Below are positions 35,260 through 42,875 of a stretch of 64,000 nucleotides of DNA, piece after piece; positions within the stretch are counted from its first letter, which is position 1; every line of letters starts with the position of its first letter. Source of the stretch: Terriglobia bacterium. GTDB taxonomy: Bacteria > Acidobacteriota > Terriglobia > Terriglobales > Acidobacteriaceae. The notes beneath the pieces were generated by a model. The model was not told the DNA's origin, did not search any database, and was given only the letters and a program-made list of their open reading frames with translations. The position numbers and the translations under genes were made by a program. The DNA is taken from positions 186,001-250,000 of the forward strand of contig JAIQGE010000002.1 in NCBI GenBank assembly GCA_020072815.1. The letters are read 5' to 3'.

Positions 35260-36650
35260 ACTCAGCTTCTCATCCAAAGACTGTAGGAGTGGTCGGCGGT
35301 GGTCTGGCCGGCCTGGCCGCAGGGTGCGCTCTGGCCGATGCCGGATTGAAAGTCACGTTGTTTGAACGCCGGCCCTACGTCGGCGGACGCGCTTCTTCTT
35401 ACGAACATCCCGGCACCGGCGAAGTGGTGGACAACTGCCAGCACGTTCTCTTTGGCTGCTGCACCAACCTGATTCATTTCTATGAGACGCTGGGCGTCGC
35501 CGACAAGATCGGGTGGTCCAGCGAGATCAACTTCGTCGAGCCAGGAGGGCGCATTACGAAATTCGCGCCCAGTGTGCTTCCCGCGCCGCTGCACAACGTT
35601 CCGGCATTCATCGGCTCGCCGCTGTTCTCGCTAATAAGTAAGCTGGCGATTGCGCGCGGATTGACGGCGATGCTCAAAGGCCTGCCCCAGGATTCCAGTG
35701 AGAATTTTCTTTCCTGGCTGCGCCGCTACAAGCAGACGCCACAGGCCATCCAACGCTTCTGGGAGCCGGTGCTGGTTAGCGCGCTCACGGAGGACTTGGA
35801 CCGCATCTCGGTGCGCTACGCGACCAAGGTGTTTCGCGAACTGTTCCTGATCTCCGCCGAAGGCGGAAAGATGGGCGTGCCCGCCATCCCGCTTTCTGAC
35901 TTGTACGCGGCGGCGGTGAACTACATACGCAGCCGCGGCGGGGAAGTGCTGCTGCGGACCACGGTGACGGGGTTCTCTCCGTCGGAAAGCGGCGTGACCG
36001 TCACCAGCAATGCGGGCGACCAACATTTTGACTTCGCTGTACTGGCCGCCCCGTTTCAGACCGCAGCAGGCCTGCTTCCTGCCGACCCGACCGGCGAAGA
36101 CTTGAGGGCCAAACTGCAGCACTTTGAGGCCACGCCGATTACCGGCATCCATCTGTGGTTTGACCGCGAGATCACGCCGCTGCCGCACGCCGCGCTCATG
36201 GACCGGACGATCCAATGGATGTACCAGAAATCGAAGCTGCAGGAGAACCGTGAAGGGCCGGGCAGCTACCTGGAGCTGGTGGTGAGCGCGTCCAAGTCGC
36301 TGGTGCCCAAGTCGCGGGAAGAGATCCTGGAGCTGGCGCAGCGCGAGCTGGCGGAATTCTTTCCTGCGGCCAAAGACGCCAAAGTAGAGAAGGCGGCGGT
36401 GATCAAAGAAGTTTATGCGGCGTACGCAATTCTGCCCGGGCTGGACGAATTTCGTCCGGAGGCGGTTACCGGCTGGCCACGCGTTTTCCTGGCGGGCGAT
36501 TGGACGGCCACCGGCTGGCCCGCGACCATGGAAGGCGCGGTGCGCAGCGGCTACATGGCGGCGGAAGAAGTGACCGCGTCATTCGGGCAGCGGCAGAGGT
36601 TTCTCGTCGCCGACATGGCGAAGGCGGGGTTGATGAAACTGTTGGGGTAA
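35256..36650 (+). CDS. hpnE: Squalene-forming FAD-dependent oxidoreductase HpnE
   Basis: 464 residues from the ATG at 35256. FAD-binding VGGGLAGLAAGCALAD near residues 13-28, then YVGGRASSY, and the C-terminal FAD segment VFLAGDWTATGWPATMEGAV. Reduces hydroxysqualene to squalene. Last gene of the coupled hopanoid run; repeats follow. Confidence 0.94.
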   Translation: MNSASHPKTVGVVGGGLAGLAAGCALADAGLKVTLFERRPYVGGRASSYEHPGTGEVVDNCQHVLFGCCTNLIHFYETLGVADKIGWSSEINFVEPGGRITKFAPSVLPAPLHNVPAFIGSPLFSLISKLAIARGLTAMLKGLPQDSSENFLSWLRRYKQTPQAIQRFWEPVLVSALTEDLDRISVRYATKVFRELFLISAEGGKMGVPAIPLSDLYAAAVNYIRSRGGEVLLRTTVTGFSPSESGVTVTSNAGDQHFDFAVLAAPFQTAAGLLPADPTGEDLRAKLQHFEATPITGIHLWFDREITPLPHAALMDRTIQWMYQKSKLQENREGPGSYLELVVSASKSLVPKSREEILELAQRELAEFFPAAKDAKVEKAAVIKEVYAAYAILPGLDEFRPEAVTGWPRVFLAGDWTATGWPATMEGAVRSGYMAAEEVTASFGQRQRFLVADMAKAGLMKLLG

Positions 36651-36668
36651 ACCTTAACCACAAAGATG

Positions 36669-36722
36669 CGTACCCAGGCCTTCCGGCCTGGGCTAACTCA
36701 TACCGCGCCTCCGGCGCTGGAC
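36669..36722 (-). repeat. Modular hairpin repeat (copy 2, partial)
   Basis: Minus-strand copy of the first two modules (AGCGCCGGAGGCGCG, then GTTAGCCCAGGCC...GGCCTGGGTACGC). Lies between hpnE and the convergent TonB receptor gene, where its hairpins may help termination. A fragment of the AACCACAAAG repeat precedes it at 36655-36664. Confidence 0.55.
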
Positions 36723-36793
36723 GTTTGCCAGGGGCAGAGTCTCGCAGGCCCGTTCGCGCTATATTGAAGTTCGTTCCCTGATACCTATCCGTC

Positions 36794-39700
36794 TTAGAAG
36801 CTCATCCTCACCGCAAACTGGATCTGCCGCGGGTTAAAGACGGCGCGCGGCGTCCCGTATGTGGGATTGGGCGAGCCCTCCAGGAAATGCTGCGTCGGCG
36901 AGCAGCCTTGCGCCGTGGCGTTGAAGTTGCAGAAGTCAGCCGCGCCGTACACGGTGTTGAAGAAGCGCACGTTCACGGTGTTGAACAAGTTGAACGCTTC
37001 AGCAATCGCTTCAATGCTGAGCTTCTCCGTAGCTTTGAAGGTGCGGGCGGCGCGCAGATCAACGGTCTGGTAGGTGTCGCCCTTGAACGTGTTGCGCGGC
37101 TCGATGCCGACGCGGTCGTTGTTGCCAAAGATGTCGCCATTGGCGTCAAAGCCGGCAAACTTGCTGAAGTAGTTGGGCGATTGCAGCGTGACGATGGTCC
37201 CCAGGCGGAAGTTGTTCAGCAGGGCATTCATGTGCGTGGGACCTTCCACCGTGGCGTTGAGCACAAAGCGCTGGCCTACGCTGTCCGAAGACAGAGCGCG
37301 CTCGGCCTTCAGGTTCTTACTGTCCTGCGGGATGAGCACAAAGCTGGGGTTGGGACCGTCATCAATTCCTTTCGACCACGTGTAGCTCAGGCCGGCGCTG
37401 AAGTGATGGCTCATGCGCTTGTTCAAGTTGACCAGCAAGCCGTTCCACTCAGAATTCCACTTGGACGCAGCTTCAAAATAGACTGCATAGAGCACCGGGA
37501 AACCGGGCGCGGCGCTACGCGAGCCGGGAATGCCCGGCGCAGCGAAGTAGGTGTTCTTGATTCCGGATTGTCCCTGCGAGTTGTGGACCGTGACCTGACC
37601 GCTGGGGTCAGGTTGGTTCACGTTGAAGAAGCTTCCCAGGTGGACGCCCTTGGAGCGCAGCAAGCTGATGTCCAGCGCGGAGTCCTGCGTCGGCTGCAAG
37701 GAAAGGCCAAGACTGGTCTGGATGCCATAAGGCGCGGCGTGCGTTTTGTCGAAACGGGCGATGACCGCGTCGCCAAAGAAGCCGCAACCAGCCACGGTGC
37801 CGCCGGGACAGAAGCCGAGCGGCGCAGCGTCAGGATAAGCGCCGCCCAGAATGTCCGCGAGCGCGATCGAAGTGATGTTGGGCGCGCTGGCGAAGGCAAA
37901 CAGGCGCGTGGTGGAGTTCAAAGAGTCTTCGTTCGGACGGCCGGGGTACGGGCCGGACGTTCCGCCGCAGGAAGGCTGCTGGCAGGCGAGCAGCGGCATG
38001 GGCAGGATTCCATGGAAAATTCCGGCGCCGCCGCGCAGCACCACGTTGTATTTCCCGCCAAAGTTGTAAGCGAACCCGGCGCGCGGATCAAACTGCTTCA
38101 TTTCGTTGTTCAGGGCGGCAGCAGGGAAGGTCTCAAACTGGTAGCGCAGGCCATAGTTCAGGGCCAGATTGTTGGTGGGATGCCAGCGGTCTTGAACGTA
38201 GAAACCTGTGTAGGTGTGGCCGATGGTCCCCCTGGCCTGGTTGGCGACGTTGCTGGGAATGCGCTGGCCGGCAAACACGGACGGGTTGAAGGAAGGCTCG
38301 GTGAACGTCGGCGACTGGAACCGCTCGAAGAAAATTACGGAAGGCGCGCCCGCTTCCAGGCTGAAAGGACACTGCGCGGCAAACAAACATCCGAAGTCGG
38401 CCTCAAAGGGATAGAACAGAGGGAATGATTCGGTGGTGCGGACGTAGTTGAAGTCGCCGCCAAAGCCGATGCTGTGTTTGCCTTTCTGCCAGGTCACGTT
38501 GTCCGTGATTTCTTCCCGGGTTTCGCGATACGAGTCCGGGTTGCCGCGGTTCACGCCCATGGTGAACGTATTGAGGACTTCCATGTGCGGCTGGGTGGTG
38601 TCCGTGGGGAAGTCAAAAGTGCGGTGGGCAAATTGGCCGCGCAGTTCGTTGTTCAAATTGGGCGACAACACAGAATTCAAACTGCCCACCAGCGACTGGT
38701 CGCGGAGAAAGTTGTCTTTGAAGCCGGACGGCATGTCGAACCCGTCATTGAGCGGGGAAACGTTGGTCAAGCGGCCGTCATTGAAGAAATAACGGAAGAA
38801 AGAATACTGGTGGTCGTTGAAGGAGTGGTCCAGCTTCAGTACAAAGTTGTCATAGTCGCTCTTGCGGTTGACGTTGAGTTGTTCCGTCTTCAGGCCAAAG
38901 TTGGTCTTGAATTGATTGATGGCCGGGAGATTGGCCAGGATCACAGAATTGTAAAACGGGTTCTCATTGCGGCGCTGGCCTTCATAGTTGCCGAAATAAA
39001 ATGTCTTGTCTTTTTTTATCGGTCCGCCCAGGGTAAAGCCAAATTGGTTCTGCTGCAGCTTGTTGAGTCCCGGCGCGGCCAGAATGCTTTTGGCGTCAAG
39101 AGCGTCATTGCGCAGGTATTCGTAGAGGCTGCCGTGGACGTCATTGGTGCCGCTCTTGGTGATGATGTTGACGATGCCACCCACGGCGCGTCCGGCCTCA
39201 ACGCTGTAGGTGTTGTTGATGACGCGGAACTCGCGCACCGCTTCTTCGGAAGGCGTAGTCTTCTGCACACCGGAGGCGGTGGAGATGTTGTCGGCGCCAT
39301 CCACGGCGATGAAGTTGTAATGGATGTTCTGTCCGGCAAAAGAAAGCTTGGTCACCGGCTCAATAATCACGTCGGTGCTGCCGGAGGTGGTGTCGCCGAT
39401 GGTCACGCCCGGCGCCAGCAGAGCGAAGTCAATGAACTGGCGTCCGTTCACGGGAAGGTTGCGGATCTTTTCTTCGCTGATGACCGAATCCACCGAGGTG
39501 CGCGTGACTTCGATGAGCGGTGCTTCGGTGGTGACGGTAACGCCTTCGGTCACCGCGCCGGGAGAGAGCGTGAAATCCAGGTTCGCCGCCTGGCCGATCA
39601 CCAGCCGCACGGTGCGCGATTGCGACTGGAAAGAGCGCGCTCCCGCGGTGATTTTGTACTGGCCCACGGGCAACTGGGCAATCTCATACTCGCCGGCGCT

Positions 39701-39883
39701 GTTGGTAGTGACCGTGCGGGCAAAGCCTGTTTCCGTATTGGCTGCTCTTACCGTGGCACTGGTCAGCACGGCGCCCGATTTGTCGAAGACTTTCCCTTGC
39801 AAGGACGCGGTGATGGTTTGCGCCGAGGCGAAAAAGCTGGTCAAGGACAGCGCGAAGCAAAGAACGATCGGGCGAAGCTTCAT
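36794..39883 (-). CDS. TonB-dependent outer-membrane receptor with carboxypeptidase-regulatory domain
   Basis: 1029 residues. Signal peptide to about residue 22 (SFFASAQ), a carboxypeptidase-regulatory-like beta-sandwich (about 25-105: ITASLQGKVFDKSGAVLTSA), a plug domain (about 115-230) and a long barrel ending in the terminal Phe (IQFAVRMSF) recognised by the Bam machinery. This Oar-like type is abundant in Acidobacteria, and often linked to uptake of plant-derived glycans or peptides; the ligand here is unknown. No SusD-like lipoprotein is nearby. Confidence 0.93.
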   Translation of the reverse strand: MKLRPIVLCFALSLTSFFASAQTITASLQGKVFDKSGAVLTSATVRAANTETGFARTVTTNSAGEYEIAQLPVGQYKITAGARSFQSQSRTVRLVIGQAANLDFTLSPGAVTEGVTVTTEAPLIEVTRTSVDSVISEEKIRNLPVNGRQFIDFALLAPGVTIGDTTSGSTDVIIEPVTKLSFAGQNIHYNFIAVDGADNISTASGVQKTTPSEEAVREFRVINNTYSVEAGRAVGGIVNIITKSGTNDVHGSLYEYLRNDALDAKSILAAPGLNKLQQNQFGFTLGGPIKKDKTFYFGNYEGQRRNENPFYNSVILANLPAINQFKTNFGLKTEQLNVNRKSDYDNFVLKLDHSFNDHQYSFFRYFFNDGRLTNVSPLNDGFDMPSGFKDNFLRDQSLVGSLNSVLSPNLNNELRGQFAHRTFDFPTDTTQPHMEVLNTFTMGVNRGNPDSYRETREEITDNVTWQKGKHSIGFGGDFNYVRTTESFPLFYPFEADFGCLFAAQCPFSLEAGAPSVIFFERFQSPTFTEPSFNPSVFAGQRIPSNVANQARGTIGHTYTGFYVQDRWHPTNNLALNYGLRYQFETFPAAALNNEMKQFDPRAGFAYNFGGKYNVVLRGGAGIFHGILPMPLLACQQPSCGGTSGPYPGRPNEDSLNSTTRLFAFASAPNITSIALADILGGAYPDAAPLGFCPGGTVAGCGFFGDAVIARFDKTHAAPYGIQTSLGLSLQPTQDSALDISLLRSKGVHLGSFFNVNQPDPSGQVTVHNSQGQSGIKNTYFAAPGIPGSRSAAPGFPVLYAVYFEAASKWNSEWNGLLVNLNKRMSHHFSAGLSYTWSKGIDDGPNPSFVLIPQDSKNLKAERALSSDSVGQRFVLNATVEGPTHMNALLNNFRLGTIVTLQSPNYFSKFAGFDANGDIFGNNDRVGIEPRNTFKGDTYQTVDLRAARTFKATEKLSIEAIAEAFNLFNTVNVRFFNTVYGAADFCNFNATAQGCSPTQHFLEGSPNPTYGTPRAVFNPRQIQFAVRMSF

Positions 39884-39919
39884 GGGACCCTCCGGGCAGC
39901 GTGCAAAAAACAGGGTCGG

Positions 39920-39949
39920 ATAGTATTAAGCTTTACTAATAAATGTCAA
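39920..39949 (-). promoter_or_regulatory. Strong promoter of the TonB receptor with a palindromic spacer
   Basis: On the minus strand TTGACA (39949-39944) and TACTAT (39925-39920) are 18 bases apart. The spacer contains AGTA-N8-TACT centred on AAGCTT, a possible operator. No further feature is seen from 39950 to 40114. Confidence 0.55.
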
Positions 39950-40114
39950 TTCAGATATAGGTCATGGGGCGAAGTGCCCGGCAGCGTTCAGTTTCATTTT
40001 GGAGCGTCTTTTGCCAGAAACGCTTTCCAAAGCACTGCCGATCTTGCCGTTTCCTTCAAACGACGAAAGCAATAGGCGATTGATTTCACCAAGTTTGCTT
40101 TTCCGGTTCTAAGG

Positions 40115-40495
40115 CTACTTCGCCAGCAGGGCCACGCCGATGCACACCAGCGCCGCGGCAATCCAGCGGCGACGGTCAACGTTTTCGTGCAGGACGAACT
40201 TGGCCATCACCGCCGAACATATAAAGGTTAGTGAAGCCGAGGCCGGCGCGACTAGGCTGGCGTCGCCCCAGGAGAGCGCCGTGAGCAGGCAGAAGAAGCT
40301 GAAGATGAGGCAAGCCAGCGCACAGAGAAAAATTTTATTGCCGGCAACGCGGCGAATTACCGCGAGCAACCCATGCTCCGCGCGGAGCGCGTCCAGATCG
40401 CCAATGCGTTTCATGGCGGCGGAGAGCAGCACGTCACCCGCGCTGGAGGCCATCACCAGCAGGCCAATCGCCGACCAGACCTTAAGCAAGTTCAT
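40115..40495 (-). CDS. Four-helix DMT/EamA-type membrane protein 1
   Basis: 126 residues with four predicted helices (for example LIFSFFCLLTALSWGDASLV and IAAALVCIGVALLA). This is half-size, like SMR or ArnE/ArnF subunits, which work as dimers. It overlaps the upstream partner by 14 bases, so a heterodimer is likely. The substrate is unknown; a lipid-linked sugar carrier is a possibility given the neighbouring HpnJ-like gene. Confidence 0.75.
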   Translation of the reverse strand: MNLLKVWSAIGLLVMASSAGDVLLSAAMKRIGDLDALRAEHGLLAVIRRVAGNKIFLCALACLIFSFFCLLTALSWGDASLVAPASASLTFICSAVMAKFVLHENVDRRRWIAAALVCIGVALLAK

Positions 40496-40907
40496 GCTGG
40501 CCCTCCACTGGCGCTATGGTTGTTGCCGGATGTTCCGTGCGTGAAGGTCCGCGAGCCACCAGGCCCACGCCGCAGGTGATGAGCAAGACGCCGGCCCATC
40601 GCCAGGGGCTGATGAACTCATGCAGAAAATACTTTGACCACAGCGCCGTCACCACGTATCCCAGGGCGGACGCGGGAAGCACGAAGGTGAGGTCGGCCCA
40701 GGAAAGCGCGGTCAGGTAGGAGTAGAAGAAGCCGGCCAGGCACGCCATCCCCAGGATGATCCAGGGATTCACAAACGCGCTGAAGATGTGCGTCCAGTGG
40801 CCCATGCTGATCTGGCCCAGGTCATCCATGCCGCGTTTCAGCATCACGTCGCCGGTGCCGTTGCAGCAGGCGATGGCCATGTAGATGAAGATTTTCTTCC
40901 AGTTCAC
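40482..40907 (-). CDS. Four-helix DMT/EamA-type membrane protein 2
   Basis: 141 residues, four helices (IILGMACLAGFFYSYLTALS, LTFVLPASALGYVVTALWSK, WAGVLLITCGVGLVA) and a polar C-terminal tail. The segment SYLTALSWADLTFVLPASAL matches LLTALSWGDASLVAPASASL of the next gene, so they are paralogues. It lies seven bases after the HpnJ-like gene. Confidence 0.75.
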   Translation of the reverse strand: MNWKKIFIYMAIACCNGTGDVMLKRGMDDLGQISMGHWTHIFSAFVNPWIILGMACLAGFFYSYLTALSWADLTFVLPASALGYVVTALWSKYFLHEFISPWRWAGVLLITCGVGLVARGPSRTEHPATTIAPVEGQHELA

Positions 40908-40914
40908 TTGCGCG

Positions 40915-42408
40915 TCAGTCTCCGGCGACCTGGGTTGCGGGCTTTTCCGCTTCCCGGCGTGCCGTGTCCGCGCGCATTTCCTTGGCCGCGCGATTGCGTG
41001 CCGCGCGCAGCTTCATGAATGACTTGGCTTCTTTGTACAAGCGCTTGCGGTCTTCAGAGTTGAATGCGGCTTTGCGCACAATGCGGAAGACGGCCTTGGG
41101 ACGGAAATAATATTCGTCGTAAAACTTGTGGACCATCTCCAGCACGTGCTCGCGCGGCAGTCCGGGATATTGGATCTGCGCCACCTGGTGGCCGCCATCG
41201 TCCACCATGCGCTCGTTGCCCACGATGAAGCCGTTCTTCTTGGCGAAGTCGTACATCTCCGTGCCCGGGTAGGCGTGGGCGATGGACACCTGGATGGTTT
41301 CCACGTCCAGCTCTTTCGCAAAATCAATAGTGCGGCGGATGGACTCTTTGGTTTCGCCCGGCAGGCCCAGAATGAAGTCGCCGTGGACCAGCAGTCCCAG
41401 TTTCTTGGTGTCTTTGGTGAACTGGCGCGCGCGTTCCACGGTGGCGCCTTTCTTCACGTTCTTCAGGATCTGCGGATCGCCGCTTTCATAGCCCACGATC
41501 AGCAGGCGGCAGCCGGCATCGCGCTGGGCCTTCAGCGTTTCGTAATCGGTGGTCACGCGTGAGGTGCACGACCAGGTCAGCTTCAGTGGCTTGAGTTTTT
41601 CGCTCAGCTCAATGGTGCGCGCCTTCTGGATGTTGAAAGTGTCATCGTCAAAGAAATATTCCTTCACCCACGGCCAGTATTCTTTGGCCTGGGCCATCTC
41701 GCGGGCAATCGCGTCAGTGGATCGCTTGCGCCAGGCGTGTCCGCTCAGCGTCTGCGGCCATAGGCAGAAAGTGCACTGCGCCGGGCAGCCGCGCGTGGAG
41801 TACAGCGCCACAAAAGGATAGAGCAGAAACGGAACGTTGTAACGGCGGACGTCCAGGTCGCGGTAGTAAACGTCTGTGACGTTGGGCAGCGCGTCCAGGT
41901 CCTGGATGTCAGGACGGTCAGCGTTGTGGACGACTTTGCCGTTGGCGTCGCGATAACTGATGCCCAGGATTTCTGAAAGCGGTTTGCCGTTGGCGTACTC
42001 GACGACAGAGTAATCAAATTCGCGGCGGCAGATGAAATCAATGGACGGGCAATCCTGCAGCGTGCGTTCCGGCAGCGTGGTCACGTGCGGGCCCACAAAA
42101 GCGATCTTCAGCTTGGGGTTGGCCTCTTTCATCTTGGCGGCCAGCCGGATGTCGCCAGGGAAGCCCGGAGTGCTGGTGAACAGCACCAGGAACTCATACT
42201 GCTTGACGAGTTCAATGGTCTCTTCCGCGCTCACGTGGTGCGGAGCGGCGTCCAGCAGGCGCGAGCCTTCCAGCATGCCCGCCGGATAAGCCAGCCACAC
42301 CGGATACCAGTACGACTCAATCTCGCGGGTGGCCGGCCAGCGCGAGCTGGCGCCACCATCAAAGTTCTCAAATGACGGGGGGTTGAGAAATAGCGTTTTT
42401 AATGGCAT
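40915..42408 (-). CDS. hpnJ: B12-binding radical SAM protein, HpnJ-like
   Basis: 497 residues from the ATG at 42408; earlier in-frame codons look non-coding. The N-terminal B12-type domain begins TLFLNPPSFENFDGGASSRW, the start typical of HpnJ. The radical SAM motif is C-x3-C-x2-C in RGCPAQCTFCLW near residue 200, followed by FFDDDTFN and GLPGETKES. HpnJ acts in formation of the cyclitol ether head group of bacteriohopanetetrol. HpnI and HpnK, its usual partners, are not in the window, so a related B12/SAM function is the alternative. Confidence 0.72.
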   Translation of the reverse strand: MPLKTLFLNPPSFENFDGGASSRWPATREIESYWYPVWLAYPAGMLEGSRLLDAAPHHVSAEETIELVKQYEFLVLFTSTPGFPGDIRLAAKMKEANPKLKIAFVGPHVTTLPERTLQDCPSIDFICRREFDYSVVEYANGKPLSEILGISYRDANGKVVHNADRPDIQDLDALPNVTDVYYRDLDVRRYNVPFLLYPFVALYSTRGCPAQCTFCLWPQTLSGHAWRKRSTDAIAREMAQAKEYWPWVKEYFFDDDTFNIQKARTIELSEKLKPLKLTWSCTSRVTTDYETLKAQRDAGCRLLIVGYESGDPQILKNVKKGATVERARQFTKDTKKLGLLVHGDFILGLPGETKESIRRTIDFAKELDVETIQVSIAHAYPGTEMYDFAKKNGFIVGNERMVDDGGHQVAQIQYPGLPREHVLEMVHKFYDEYYFRPKAVFRIVRKAAFNSEDRKRLYKEAKSFMKLRAARNRAAKEMRADTARREAEKPATQVAGD

Positions 42409-42875
42409 GTGTTTTGTTGCTTCTCTTTTCCTGGTTCCTGGCCCAGATTTTCGTGTCCCAACCTTGCTTTTGCCCTTGGGACACTTCCATCCCCGCACGC
42501 CGCATCGGGCGCGCTTAGGGGACGCTTAAGAATTCTATACTACCATCTTCCCGCCAAGGCTAAATAGCAGAGAATCCAAGCGGTTAGAAGCCAAGGGTGA
42601 GTGGGCGAATGGTGCATCCGGCGGGGTAGGGCATTTACCGCAAAGGACGCAACGGGCGCGAAGGGGGGACCGGGTGGGCGCGGCAGGCTTGAGCCTGCCG
42701 GCCAAGCCCCGGACCTTCAGTCCGGGGAAAAGGCTGCATGGGAAAATGAATTCCTGGCGCCGCAGGCCCGCGCGCAGCGAGGCGGAGCGCCAAAGCGATT
42801 TGCGAGAACTCTGGAATCGCTTCAATGTTCTTGGAGATGACCTTGCTTTAGGTGACAATATGGTTAGAAGCTTCT
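42409..42875. repeat. Repeat-rich intergenic region left of the helicase gene
   Basis: This 467-base gap holds two tandem hairpins, GGCAGGCTTGAGCCTGCC (42681-42698) and CCCCGGACCTTCAGTCCGGGG (42705-42725), then AGGCCCGCGCGCAGCGAGGC (42764-42783), whose relative appears inverted at 45507-45537 on the other side of the helicase. No coding sequence is recognised. Confidence 0.5.

Noticed and set aside
36887-40075. Two long plus-strand frames (513 and 533 codons) over the TonB receptor
   Set aside because: Antisense shadows of the receptor gene, which has signal peptide, plug and barrel features; the shadows have none.
42409-42498. Extending the HpnJ-like gene upstream to 42498
   Set aside because: The added residues are Lys/Arg/Gly-rich without homology, while the ATG at 42408 starts the conserved N-terminal domain.
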